Source: Kineosporia corallincola
GTDB taxonomy: Bacteria > Actinomycetota > Actinomycetes > Actinomycetales > Kineosporiaceae
DNA length: 64,000 nucleotides
Direction: 5' to 3'
Assembly (NCBI RefSeq): GCF_018499875.1
Contig: NZ_JAHBAY010000001.1
Coordinates: 744,001-808,000, forward strand
Numbering within the stretch: the first letter of the stretch is position 1; the number at the start of each line of letters is the position of its first letter. The position numbers were made by a program, and so were the translations under genes. The notes under the pieces are model-generated. The model was not told the DNA's origin, made no database searches, and was given only the letters and a program-made list of their open reading frames with translations. Positions 32,326 to 41,366 of this stretch are shown here, piece by piece.

Positions 32326-34692
32326 CTAGCGGCGCAACGGTTCCCGGCCGTACGGCTGGGACGGCCGGGGGTGTGTCGGGCTCGGGGGCACCGCCAGGGT
32401 GACCGGGTCGCCGAGCTTCAGCGTGACCAGGTCGCCGTGGTGCAGGATCTCGAGCTCGTCGTCCGGGTTCCGCTCGTGGTCGCTGAGCGTGTAGGTGGCC
32501 TGCTTGCCGTCCGTCTCCACCCGCAGGCGCAGGCCCTTGTGGGTGATCGTGAAGGCGAGCCGGTCCAGGCCCTCGGGAAGCCGCGGCGCGAAAGCGAGAG
32601 TGCCTGTCGTGTCACGCATTCCACCGAACCCGGCGACCAGTGACATCCAGGTGCCCGCCAGCGCGGCGATGTGCAGCCCGTTGGTCGTGTTGCTGTGCAG
32701 GTCGTGCAGGTCGGTGAGGGCGTTCTCGATGGTGTAGTCGTAGGCCAGGCCGAGATGCCCGACCTCCGCGGCCAGCACCGACTGCGTGCAGGCCGACAAC
32801 GACGAGTCGCGCACCGTGAGCTTCTCGTAGTAGGCGAAGTTGGCCGCCTTCTGCTCCGGGGTGAACGCGTCGCCCCGCAACTGCATGGCCAGCACCAGGT
32901 CTGCCTGTTTGACCACCTGCTGCCGGTACAGCTGCACGTACGGCATGGTGAGCAGGAGCGGGTAGTCCTCCTCGGTGAGCGACTCGAAGTCCATCACCGC
33001 GTGCCGGGTGAAACCCTCGGCCTGCGGGTGCACGCCGAGCTTTTCGTCGTACGGGATGAACATCGAGTCGGCGCACTGCCGCCAGGCGCTGATCTCCTCG
33101 GCGTCCACCTCCAGCGCCTCGGCCTCCTCGGTGTAGCTGGAGGCCGCCGTGGCCGCGGCCCGCAGGTTCCGCTGTGCCATCAGGTTGGTGTAGACGTTGT
33201 TGTCGGTGATCGCGCTGTACTCGTCCGGCCCGGTGACACCGTCGATGCGGAACCAGCCGTCCCGGTCGAACTGGCCGAAAGAGCGCCACAGCCGGGCGGT
33301 CTCGACCAGCAGGGGCAGGCCGATCTCACGGTCGAACTCGTCGTCCTCGGTGGCCCCGTGGTAGCGGATCACCGCGTCGGCGATGTCGGCGTTGATGTGG
33401 AACGCCGCGGTGCCGGCCGGCCAGTAGCCGGAGCACTCGTCACCGTTGATCGTGCGCCACGGGAACGAGGCACCCTTCAGGCCCAGCGTGGCCGCACGGT
33501 CCTTGGCCTTCTGGAGGGTGCTGTGCCGCCAGCGCAGGGCGTCGGCGGCCGCGCGCGGGGCGGTGTGGATCAGCACCGGCAGCACGAAGGTCTCGGTGTC
33601 CCAGAAGCAGTGCCCGTCGTAGCCCGGGCCGGTCAGGCCCTTGGCCGGCACCGGCCGCTGCTCCGCCCGGGCCCCGGCCTGGATGATGTGGAACAACGCG
33701 AAACGCACGGCCTGCTGGAGCTCTTCGTCACCGTCGACCTCGACGTCGGCGCGCGCCCAGAACTCGTCCAGGTACTGCCGCTGCTCGGCCAGCAGGTCGT
33801 CCCAGCCGGTGTGGATGGCACCGGTCAGGCCGGCCGCCACCTGGTCGCGCAGGGCAGGCAGGGAACGCTGAGAGCTCCAGCCGTAGCTGACGAACTTGAT
33901 CAGCCGCAGCTTCTGGCCCGGGCGCAGGGTGGCCGTGACGGTGAGGCGGCCCCAGTCCGGGCGCACGCCCCAGTTGGTGGAGACCTTGACGCCCTCCGGC
34001 ACCTCGATCACGTGCTCGGCCGCGGCGGCGACGCGGCGGCCGCTGTGCCGGGTCTCGTGCACCAGGGTGATGCGGTTGCCGTTGCAGTCGTGCTCCAGGG
34101 CCTGGAGCGGGTTGTGCATGGCGGCGGCGACCCGCGGGTCCACCGAACCGCCTTCCGGCAGTTGCTCGTTCGCGACCAGCTCGGACTGGAGCACCACGCG
34201 GGCGGTCTCGTGCAGCGGCTCGACCTCGTAGGCGATCGCCATCACTGAACGGTGGGTGAACGAGACCAGCCGGGTGGAGGTGACCCGCACCGCCTGGTCG
34301 GCGGGGGAGCGCCACTCCGCCTGACGGCGCAGCGTGCCCGCCCGCATGTCGAGCACCCGCTCGTGACTGTCCAGGTGCCCGTAGCGCAGGTCGAACGGCT
34401 CGTCGTCGACCAGCAGGCGGATCAGCTTGCCGTTGGTGACGTTGATGATCGTCTGGCCGGACTCCGGATAGCCGTAGCCGGCCTCGGCGTACGGCAGCGG
34501 CCTACGTTCGTAGACCGAGTTCAGGTAGGTGCCGGGCAGACCGTGGGGCTCGCCCTCGTCGAGGTTTCCGCGGATCCCGATGTGCCCGTTCGAGAGAGCG
34601 AAGACCGACTCGGTGGACCCGAGGTCTTCGAGGTGCAGCTCGGTCTCGCGGATGCACCACGGCTCGACTGTGAATGCGGCTCGGCGGTTCAT
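32326..34692 (-). CDS. Glycoside hydrolase family 65 disaccharide phosphorylase
   Basis: A 788-aa cytosolic GH65 protein (maltose/trehalose/kojibiose phosphorylase group): an N-terminal beta-sandwich ([16 protein letters not shown]), an (alpha/alpha)6 barrel with [11 protein letters not shown] and the general acid Glu491 in GVTGPDEYS, and a C-terminal jelly roll. It would split an alpha-glucosyl disaccharide with phosphate into beta-glucose-1-P and glucose. The coupled upstream gene (ATGA overlap) encodes beta-phosphoglucomutase, exactly the enzyme needed to use beta-G1P. Which disaccharide (maltose, trehalose or its phosphate, kojibiose) cannot be decided from the sequence. Confidence 0.93.
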   Translation of the reverse strand: MNRRAAFTVEPWCIRETELHLEDLGSTESVFALSNGHIGIRGNLDEGEPHGLPGTYLNSVYERRPLPYAEAGYGYPESGQTIINVTNGKLIRLLVDDEPFDLRYGHLDSHERVLDMRAGTLRRQAEWRSPADQAVRVTSTRLVSFTHRSVMAIAYEVEPLHETARVVLQSELVANEQLPEGGSVDPRVAAAMHNPLQALEHDCNGNRITLVHETRHSGRRVAAAAEHVIEVPEGVKVSTNWGVRPDWGRLTVTATLRPGQKLRLIKFVSYGWSSQRSLPALRDQVAAGLTGAIHTGWDDLLAEQRQYLDEFWARADVEVDGDEELQQAVRFALFHIIQAGARAEQRPVPAKGLTGPGYDGHCFWDTETFVLPVLIHTAPRAAADALRWRHSTLQKAKDRAATLGLKGASFPWRTINGDECSGYWPAGTAAFHINADIADAVIRYHGATEDDEFDREIGLPLLVETARLWRSFGQFDRDGWFRIDGVTGPDEYSAITDNNVYTNLMAQRNLRAAATAASSYTEEAEALEVDAEEISAWRQCADSMFIPYDEKLGVHPQAEGFTRHAVMDFESLTEEDYPLLLTMPYVQLYRQQVVKQADLVLAMQLRGDAFTPEQKAANFAYYEKLTVRDSSLSACTQSVLAAEVGHLGLAYDYTIENALTDLHDLHSNTTNGLHIAALAGTWMSLVAGFGGMRDTTGTLAFAPRLPEGLDRLAFTITHKGLRLRVETDGKQATYTLSDHERNPDDELEILHHGDLVTLKLGDPVTLAVPPSPTHPRPSQPYGREPLRR

Positions 34693-35465
34693 GCGCGGTT
34701 ATCTATCAGTTGTGCCAGATCGGTCACCACCACATCCGCCCCATGCTGGGCGAGTGCCGCACCGTGACCCACCCGGTCGACTCCGACGACGATGCCGAAA
34801 GCTCCCGAATGTCCGGCTTCCACGCCGGCAATCGCGTCTTCGAACACCGCCGCCTGGGCGGGCTCGAAGCCGAGCCGGCGGGCGCCCTCGACGAACGTGT
34901 CGGGGGCGGGCTTGCCGTGCAGGCCCGCGGCGATGGCGGCCTGGGCGTCGATCCGGGTCTCGACGAACTTCTCCAGTCCGGTGACCCGCAGGATCTCGGC
35001 GGTGTTGGCGCTGGACGACACCACGGCGATGCGCAGACCGGCGGCCTGGGCAGCCTCCAGGTAGCGCACCGAGCCCTGGTAGACCGTGACGCCTTCCTTC
35101 TCGATCTTCTCGTGCACCAGGTTGTTCTTGCGGTTGCCCAGCCCGTTCACCGACTCCGTCTGCGCGGAGTCGTCGGCGGTGCCCTCGGGGAGCGTGATGC
35201 CGCGCGAGGTCAGGAAACTGCGGGTTCCGTCCTGCCGGCGCTTGCCGTCGACGTACTTCACGTAGTCGGTGGCGATGTCGAACGGGACGAACTGCTCACC
35301 CAGGCGTTCCGCCCGTTCGGCGAGATAGGCGTCGAACATCTCCTTCCAGGCTGAGGCGTGGACCGACGCGGTGTCGGTGATGACGCCGTCGAGGTCGAAG
35401 AGGCAAGCTAAAACGTGTTCGGGCAGGCCGACGTCTCGCGGCCGCGCTGTCTGCGGATCGGACAT
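34689..35465 (-). CDS. pgmB: Beta-phosphoglucomutase family HAD hydrolase
   Basis: A 258-aa HAD phosphotransferase with motif [11 protein letters not shown] (nucleophile Asp24, acid/base Asp26), motif [12 protein letters not shown], the helical cap with [16 protein letters not shown], and [15 protein letters not shown] and [11 protein letters not shown] as motifs III/IV. It converts beta-G1P to G6P through a bisphosphate intermediate. It is translationally coupled to the GH65 gene. The ATG at 35465 is chosen; the longer frame upstream is shadow sequence opposite the ligase promoter. Confidence 0.92.
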   Translation of the reverse strand: MSDPQTARPRDVGLPEHVLACLFDLDGVITDTASVHASAWKEMFDAYLAERAERLGEQFVPFDIATDYVKYVDGKRRQDGTRSFLTSRGITLPEGTADDSAQTESVNGLGNRKNNLVHEKIEKEGVTVYQGSVRYLEAAQAAGLRIAVVSSSANTAEILRVTGLEKFVETRIDAQAAIAAGLHGKPAPDTFVEGARRLGFEPAQAAVFEDAIAGVEAGHSGAFGIVVGVDRVGHGAALAQHGADVVVTDLAQLIDNRA

Positions 35466-35607
35466 GCGTCCAAGCACACCACAGCACGAGGGGTGTCGCA
35501 GACGCGTTCGGCACAACCGTGCGCCGCCGCTGCCGGTCGAGGAGGTCGCGCAACCGCTCACGGATCCGGCCCGGATTGGCGTGCGCTGGGCGGATGAGGT
35601 GTGCAGG

Positions 35608-36717
35608 ATGGTCGGCATGGACCTGCCCGTGCTGCCGCCGGTCAAGCCGATGCTGGCGAAATCGGTTCCGGAAATCCCGGATGTCGGTCACGTCGAACCG
35701 AAGTGGGACGGCTTCCGCACCATCGTGTTCCGTGACGGCGACGATCTGGAACTGGGCAGTCGCAACGAGAAACCGATGACCCGCTACTTTCCGGAGCTGG
35801 TCGAGGCGCTGCGGCGGAACATCCCGGAACGCTGTGTCATCGACGGCGAGATCGTGACGATCGTCGGCGACCGGCTCCAGTTCGAGGTGCTCCAGCAGCG
35901 CATCCACCCGGCGGCCAGCCGGATCAAGCTGCTGTCGGAGCAGACGCCGGCCTCGTTCGTCGCCTTCGACCTGCTCGCGCTGGGCTCGGAGAGCCTGATG
36001 GGGCAACCGTTCTCGGTGCGCCGGGCCCGGCTGGTGCAGGCGCTGGCACAGGCCCGTGCGCCGATCCACGTCACTCCCGCCACCGCCGACCTGGCCACCG
36101 CCCGGGACTGGTTCGGCATGTTCGAGGGTGCGGGACTGGACGGGGTGGTCGCGAAACCCCTGGACGGTCCGTATCTGCCGGACAAACGCACGATGTTCAA
36201 GGTGAAGCACGCCCGTACGGCGGACTGCGTGGTGGCCGGATTCCGCTGGCACAAGAGCGGTCCGGTGGTGGGATCGCTGCTGCTCGGCCTGTATCGCGAC
36301 GACGGCTCGCTCCAGCACGTCGGGGTGGCTGCCTCGTTCCCGATGGCCCGCCGCGCCGAACTGGTGCAGGAGCTGGAGCCGTACCGGATGGCGGTGGACG
36401 AGCTGGGTGCTCATCCCTGGGGGAAGTGGGCCGAGGCGCAGGCCCACGAGCACCAGCGGATGCCGGGCAACGTGTCACGCTGGAACGCGACGAAAGACCT
36501 GTCGTTCGTGCCCTTACGGCCTGATCTGGTGGTGGAGGTGGCCTATGACCAGATGGAGGGCGACCGCTTCCGGCACACCGCGCAGTTCCGCCGCTGGCGC
36601 ACCGACCGCACCCCGGACAGCTGCGGCTACGGACAGCTGGAGCGGCCGGTGAGCTTCCGGCTTGACGACGTGCTGTCGCCGGTCGGATCGCGCCCGCCGG
36701 CGATCGAGGGCGATTAG
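35608..36717 (+). CDS. ligC: ATP-dependent DNA ligase, LigC type
   Basis: A 369-aa two-domain ATP-dependent ligase. The adenylation domain has the nucleophile Lys32 in [16 protein letters not shown] (motif III region) and [19 protein letters not shown] (motif IV), followed by the [13 protein letters not shown] motif V and an OB-fold with [22 protein letters not shown]. It lacks the NHEJ-type nuclease and polymerase domains of LigD. A LigD-like primase lies immediately downstream. Mycobacterial LigC and Prim-PolC act together in base excision repair, the closest known parallel. ATG 35608 is used; 35617 is an alternative. Confidence 0.94.
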   Translation: MVGMDLPVLPPVKPMLAKSVPEIPDVGHVEPKWDGFRTIVFRDGDDLELGSRNEKPMTRYFPELVEALRRNIPERCVIDGEIVTIVGDRLQFEVLQQRIHPAASRIKLLSEQTPASFVAFDLLALGSESLMGQPFSVRRARLVQALAQARAPIHVTPATADLATARDWFGMFEGAGLDGVVAKPLDGPYLPDKRTMFKVKHARTADCVVAGFRWHKSGPVVGSLLLGLYRDDGSLQHVGVAASFPMARRAELVQELEPYRMAVDELGAHPWGKWAEAQAHEHQRMPGNVSRWNATKDLSFVPLRPDLVVEVAYDQMEGDRFRHTAQFRRWRTDRTPDSCGYGQLERPVSFRLDDVLSPVGSRPPAIEGD

Positions 36718-36840
36718 TTTCAGCGGCTCGTGCGGTCTTGAGGTAGGTGGACCCCGCCCACCCGGGGAGACACGTCTCCCTTGCCGGTTGGTTGGGAAGG
36801 GGGCAGTGCGAGGGCACTTTGGGCTCGACGGCTGGAGGCG

Positions 36841-36915
36841 GGCGACTCGATCGGGCACGACGGGGCGACTCGAACGGGCACGACGGGGCGACTCGAACGG
36901 GCACGACAGGGCGAC
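36841..36915 (+). repeat. 23-bp tandem repeat, three full copies plus a partial
   Basis: The unit GGCGACTCGAACGGGCACGA plus CGG starts at 36841, 36864 and 36887, with a partial at 36910. Copies 2 and 3 are nearly identical and copy 1 differs at one base. The array ends 12 nt before the Prim-Pol ATG, inside the 210-nt gap after ligC. Upstream, GGGAGACACGTCTCCC (36765-36780) may be a terminator. Confidence 0.8.
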
Positions 36916-36927
36916 GAGGGGACGACG

Positions 36928-38025
36928 ATGGCGGCGAAGAGCGCGGCGGTGCAGATCGAGGTCGAGGGCCCGGAGGGTGTCCGGCAGGTGCGGCTGTCCA
37001 GCCCGGACCGGGTGCTCTGGCCCGAGCTCGGCATCACCAAGCGCGACCTGGCCGACTACGTGGTCGCGGTCGGCCCGGCCCTGCTCCGGGCGCTGGGCGA
37101 CCGGCCGGTGTCGCTGGAGCGCTTCCCCGAGGGGGTGGAGGGGGAACGGTTCTACTCGAAGAACCCGCCCCGCGGCGTCCCTGATTTCGCCCGTTCGGTG
37201 AAGGTGACCTACCCCAGCGGCCGCAGTCATCCGCAGCTGGTGGTCGACGAGATCGCCACCGCGGTCTGGGCCGTGCAGATGAACACGCTGACCTTTCACC
37301 CCTGGCCGGTGCGCACGGCCGACACCGACAACCCCGACGAGCTGCGCCTCGACCTGGACCCGCAGCCCGGGCGGGGTTACGCCGACGCGGTCGAGGCGGC
37401 CCTGCGCCTGCGCGAGCTGCTGACCGAACTCGGGCTCACCGGCTACGTGAAGAGCTCCGGCAACCGCGGCGTGCACGTGTTCACCCCGATCGCCCCGGCC
37501 CACGAGTTCCTCGACGTGCGGCACGCCGCCATCGGGATCGGCCGTGAGCTGGAGCGCCGCGCCCCCGATCTGGTCACCACGGCCTGGTGGAAGGAGGAGC
37601 GCGGAGAACGGGTGTTCGTCGATTTCAACCAGTGCACCCGAGACCGCACGATGGCCGGCGCCTACAGTCCCAGGCCGTTGCCGCACGCCCCGGTCTCCAC
37701 CCCGCTCAGCTGGGACGAGCTGCCCGGCATCGACCCGAAAACCCTGACGGTGAAGACGGTTCCGCAGCTCCTGGCGGATCGGGGCGACCCCTGGGAGACG
37801 CTCCACGACCGGGCCGGCGACATCGGCCCGGCCCTGGAGCTGTGGCGGCGCGACCTGGAGAACGGGCTGGGCGAGCTGCCGTTCCCGCCGGACTACCCGA
37901 AGATGCCCGGGGAACCCAAGCGCGCGCGTCCCTCGGTCTCGAGAAGTGACACCGAGGGCATCCCGGACCGCGACTGGTACGCCGACCCGGCCCGCTGGGA
38001 CGGTGACAGGCCGAAAGGCTCTTGA
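36928..38025 (+). CDS. LigD-type polymerase/primase domain protein (Prim-Pol)
   Basis: A 365-aa stand-alone archaeo-eukaryotic primase-like polymerase of the LigD PolDom family. The metal-binding DxD lies in RLDLDPQPG, the SSGNRGVHVF motif holds the phosphate-binding Ser/His, and the third acid is in VFVDFNQ. DRVLWPELGITKRDLADYY-like N-terminal residues are typical (here DLADYVVAV). A C-terminal extension of 60 residues is Pro/Arg-rich. GAGGGG lies 6 nt before ATG 36928. Its pairing with ligC suggests gap filling followed by sealing in short-patch repair or end joining. Confidence 0.93.
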   Translation: MAAKSAAVQIEVEGPEGVRQVRLSSPDRVLWPELGITKRDLADYVVAVGPALLRALGDRPVSLERFPEGVEGERFYSKNPPRGVPDFARSVKVTYPSGRSHPQLVVDEIATAVWAVQMNTLTFHPWPVRTADTDNPDELRLDLDPQPGRGYADAVEAALRLRELLTELGLTGYVKSSGNRGVHVFTPIAPAHEFLDVRHAAIGIGRELERRAPDLVTTAWWKEERGERVFVDFNQCTRDRTMAGAYSPRPLPHAPVSTPLSWDELPGIDPKTLTVKTVPQLLADRGDPWETLHDRAGDIGPALELWRRDLENGLGELPFPPDYPKMPGEPKRARPSVSRSDTEGIPDRDWYADPARWDGDRPKGS

Positions 38026-38090
38026 GCCGGCGGGGCAGTTACGATCCAGCGGCAGATGGTTGACGTTCCGCTGCCGGGCGGGTGCCTGGC

Positions 38091-38096
38091 TATAAG
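38091..38096 (+). promoter_or_regulatory. -10 box for adenosine deaminase, probably leaderless
   Basis: TATAAG lies 8 nt before GTG 38105. A TTGACG occurs at 38060-38065 but is too far (25 nt) to be the -35. Confidence 0.5.
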
Positions 38097-38104
38097 CTGC
38101 CCGG

Positions 38105-39211
38105 GTGTCCAGTCCAGTTGAACTAGCGAGCCTCTCGCGCGCCCCGAAGGTGCTGCTGCACGATCACCTGGACGGCGGCCTCCGGCCGTCGACGGTGTGC
38201 GAGATCGCCGCCGAGATAGGCCATGAACTTCCCGCCACCGACCCCACCGAGCTGGGCGAGTGGTTCCGCCGTAGCGCCGACTCCGGGTCGCTGGAGCGCT
38301 ACCTCGAGACCTTCGTGCACACCGTCGCGGTGATGCAGCGCCGCCAGGACCTGGTGCGGGTGGCCCGCGAGGCCGCGCTCGACCTGGCCGCCGACGGCGT
38401 GGTCTACGCCGAGATCCGCTACGCCCCGGAGCAGCACCTGGAGGCCGGCCTCACCCTCGACGAGGTGGTCGCCGCGGTCGGCGAGGGCCTGGCCGAGGGC
38501 GAGAAGGAGGCCGCGGCCTCGGGTCACGCGATCCGCACCGGTCAGCTGGTCACCGCCATGCGCCACGCCGCGCGCAGCCGGGAGATCGCCGAGCTGGCCG
38601 AGCGGCACCGGGAGAACGGCGTGGTCGGGTTCGACATCGCCGGGGCCGAGGCCGGTTTCCCGCCCTCGCGTCACCTCGACGCCTTCGACTACCTGCACGA
38701 AGCCAACATGCACGTGACCATCCACGCCGGTGAGGCCTTCGGCCTGCCGAGCATCTGGGAGGCCGTGCAGGTCTGCGGCGCCGACCGGCTCGGTCACGGC
38801 GTGCGGATCATGGACGACATCCAGGTGCTGGGCGGCATCGACGAGTACGGCCGCCCGGCGGCCGAGCTCGGCAAGCTGGCCGGCTGGGTGCGCGACAAGC
38901 GCATCCCGCTGGAGCTGTGCCCGTCCAGCAACGTGCAGACCGGCGCCGCCAGCAGCATCTCCGAGCACCCGATCGGCCTGCTCAAGGACCTGCGGTTCCG
39001 GGTCACGCTGAACACCGACAACCGGCTGATGTCCGGCACCTCGATGACGCAGGAGATGACGCTGCTGGTCGAGCGGGCCGGATGGTCGCTGGAAGACCTA
39101 CGATGGGTCACCATTAATGCGCTAAAGAGTGCTTTCATCCCATTTGATGAGAGGCTCGCTCTGATCGAGGGCGTCGTGAAACCCGGTTACGCCCAGTTGG
39201 GCGCCGGCTAG
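38105..39211 (+). CDS. add: Adenosine deaminase
   Basis: A 368-aa zinc TIM-barrel enzyme converting (deoxy)adenosine to (deoxy)inosine. It shows [13 protein letters not shown] (His19/His21; HDHLDG is the actinobacterial form of HxHxDG), [21 protein letters not shown] (zinc His and catalytic Glu), DRLGHGVRI and [12 protein letters not shown] (zinc Asp). Purine nucleoside phosphorylase at 45165 would take the inosine further. The GTG start is immediately behind a TATAAG box, so the message is probably leaderless. The TPR gene follows after 25 nt. Confidence 0.97.
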   Translation: MSSPVELASLSRAPKVLLHDHLDGGLRPSTVCEIAAEIGHELPATDPTELGEWFRRSADSGSLERYLETFVHTVAVMQRRQDLVRVAREAALDLAADGVVYAEIRYAPEQHLEAGLTLDEVVAAVGEGLAEGEKEAAASGHAIRTGQLVTAMRHAARSREIAELAERHRENGVVGFDIAGAEAGFPPSRHLDAFDYLHEANMHVTIHAGEAFGLPSIWEAVQVCGADRLGHGVRIMDDIQVLGGIDEYGRPAAELGKLAGWVRDKRIPLELCPSSNVQTGAASSISEHPIGLLKDLRFRVTLNTDNRLMSGTSMTQEMTLLVERAGWSLEDLRWVTINALKSAFIPFDERLALIEGVVKPGYAQLGAG

Positions 39212-39236
39212 CCGACCCGAAGGAGGGGACTGAGCG

Positions 39237-41339
39237 GTGGCGTACCGGCCGGCCCGCTTCCCGGGCTCCCGGCGCGTACTCGCCGCGGATGCGGTGGGAC
39301 GCTACGACCTGCGCCGGACGATGATGGCCCGGCTGCTGGCCTCCAACCCGGCCCTGTCCTTGCTGCTCCTGGTCGGGGACGTCGACATGGACGAACTCGA
39401 CCTCGACCCCAGCAACGGCGCCGAGGCGGTGTCCGCCGCCTTCACCCGTCCCGAGCCGGACGTGCACGGCCTGATCATCGCCGGCAACCTGGTGGTGAGC
39501 CAGGCCGTGCAGCACCCCCGCTCGGCCACCGGCATGTCGCTGTACGTGCTCGGCGACCTGAAGGCCCGCAACATCGCGATCAGCGGGCTGGAGCTCGTGG
39601 TGCGTGGCGATCTGCGGGTTTCCGAGGTTTTCGGCGGAGCGGGGCCGTCCGGCGGGGCCCGGCTGGACGGCGACGTCTCGGCCAAGCTGCTGATCTCCGA
39701 GGCCTTCCCGATGCTGGTCGGCGGCGCGCTGAAGGCACCGGTGCTGGAGAACGGCCGCACCCGCATCGGTGTGGTCGAGGGCCAGGGCGTGCGCGAGGCC
39801 CGGGGCGAGGTGCCGCCCTCGCTGGTGCTGACCGGCCAGGTGCTGGAGACCACCCCGGACGGGCCGGAACGGTTCGCCTGGCAGCGCTTCCGCCAGGCCG
39901 TGGCCTCCCGGGTGCCCACCCTCACCCCCGACTACCTGACCGGCCGCACCAACCTGGACTCGATGCGCGAGCTGCGCCGGCTGGCCTCCGAGATCGACGT
40001 GGTGCTGGCCGAGGGCCGTTACGCGCGCGGGGCCGAGCTGCTGCGCAAGGCCCGGGCCCTGGGCGCACCGCGCGAGGAGACCGGGCTGAAGCTGGCCGAC
40101 GCGATCTACCGGGTGCACCACGGCACGGGCAGCCGCGAGGCCCTGGCCGAGGCGCTGGAACTGCTCGACGAGGCGCTCGGCCCCGAGCCCGACCCGGCCG
40201 CGGTGATGGCGCACCCGCAGGCCCTGCTCCAGCGTGCGGCCATCCTGCTGCAACTGCGCGAGCACGACGACGACGCGTTCGACCAGGCCCTGCGCGACTG
40301 CTCGCTGGCGGCCGTCACCATGCCCACGCACGAAAGGGCAGGCATCGCAGGGCTGATGGGGCAGTGGTTGTTCACCCGTCACCGCTACGACGAGTGCGTT
40401 CCGTATCTGCGCCAGGCCCTGGCCACCGATCCGGACGACGGCGCGCAGCACGGCCGGCTGGCCCGGGCGCTGTGGATGCTGGACCGGGAGGCCGAGGCGC
40501 TGCCGCACGCCACGCGTTCGCTGGAGCTGAACCCGGCCGACGACCGTATGTGGTACGTCCGGGGCAAGTGTCAGCAGGTGCTCGGCGACCCCGAGGATGC
40601 CCGCCTCGACCTGGCCACCTACCTGGAACTGCACCCGGACGACGACCTCGCGGTCGAGGCGCTGATCGTGATCGACCTGGATGCCGACGACATCGACAAG
40701 GCGGTCGACACGGCCCTCGGCTTCATCGAGGCCAATCCCGGGATCGACGGTGCGCCAGCACGTTTCGGCCGGCTGCTGCACCTGCGCGGGCACTCCGACC
40801 TGGCCGTGCCGCTGCTTCGCCGGGCCATGCAGGTGAACCCGGACGACTCCACGCTGGTGCGCGACCTGGCGGTGGCGTTGAGCGAGAGCGGGCAGGACCA
40901 CACCGGTCTCGACACCGCCCTGCGCCGCGCCGAGATCGACATGGCCGGCGACCATCTGGCCTACCTGCGGGCGGAGGTGAACCTGGCGCTGGCCGACCCG
41001 AACGCGGCCGGGCCCGACCTGGAGGAGTACCTGGGCCGGCACCCGGACTCGGCGCGGGCGCTCGCCTCGCTGGCCGGCATCCGCCTGCTGCAACTGCGCC
41101 CGGCCGAGGCCAGGGAGCTGCTGGAGGCGGCGCGCCGCATCGCCCCCGACGACGAGTACGTCGAAAGCGTGGCCGAGAAGGCCGGTTTCAGTAAGAAAAT
41201 CGATCTGACCAGCCGGCCGGTCGCCACCTCGGGGCCCACCCAGGCCATGCGGCAGGACCCGAAACCCCTGGTCCGCGAGGACGAACGGGCCCCGGCCACC
41301 CAATTCTCGTTCGGTGACGCGGGGTACCGTCGTCGTTAG
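39237..41339 (+). CDS. Large protein with a beta-helix-like N-terminus and TPR repeats
   Basis: A 700-aa soluble protein. Residues about 60-210 read as short strands with regular hydrophobic/Gly spacing (VHGLIIAGNLVV, SLYVLGDLKARNIAI, LELVVRGDLRVSEV), like the right-handed beta-helix of polymer-forming (bactofilin-like) proteins. Residues about 255-640 are tandem TPR-like helical hairpins with A-L-x-LxPxD patterns (for example PDDGAQHGRLARALW; NPADDRMWYVRGKC). The tail is disordered. No enzyme motif was found. AAGGAGGGGAC precedes the GTG start. It may be a scaffold protein; the beta-helix reading is an inference. Confidence 0.7.
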   Translation: MAYRPARFPGSRRVLAADAVGRYDLRRTMMARLLASNPALSLLLLVGDVDMDELDLDPSNGAEAVSAAFTRPEPDVHGLIIAGNLVVSQAVQHPRSATGMSLYVLGDLKARNIAISGLELVVRGDLRVSEVFGGAGPSGGARLDGDVSAKLLISEAFPMLVGGALKAPVLENGRTRIGVVEGQGVREARGEVPPSLVLTGQVLETTPDGPERFAWQRFRQAVASRVPTLTPDYLTGRTNLDSMRELRRLASEIDVVLAEGRYARGAELLRKARALGAPREETGLKLADAIYRVHHGTGSREALAEALELLDEALGPEPDPAAVMAHPQALLQRAAILLQLREHDDDAFDQALRDCSLAAVTMPTHERAGIAGLMGQWLFTRHRYDECVPYLRQALATDPDDGAQHGRLARALWMLDREAEALPHATRSLELNPADDRMWYVRGKCQQVLGDPEDARLDLATYLELHPDDDLAVEALIVIDLDADDIDKAVDTALGFIEANPGIDGAPARFGRLLHLRGHSDLAVPLLRRAMQVNPDDSTLVRDLAVALSESGQDHTGLDTALRRAEIDMAGDHLAYLRAEVNLALADPNAAGPDLEEYLGRHPDSARALASLAGIRLLQLRPAEARELLEAARRIAPDDEYVESVAEKAGFSKKIDLTSRPVATSGPTQAMRQDPKPLVREDERAPATQFSFGDAGYRRR

Positions 41340-41366
41340 GCCGATCTCAATGGTAAACGGCGGAAC

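Noticed and set aside
38060-38096. TTGACG (38060-38065) with TATAAG (38091-38096) as a canonical promoter for add
   Set aside because: The spacing is 25 nt, too long for a normal sigma-70-type promoter; only the -10 box is retained.
39135-41303. A 722-aa minus-strand open frame opposite the TPR gene
   Set aside because: Low-complexity His/Gln/Gly/Arg composition with no motif; a typical antisense shadow of a high-GC gene.
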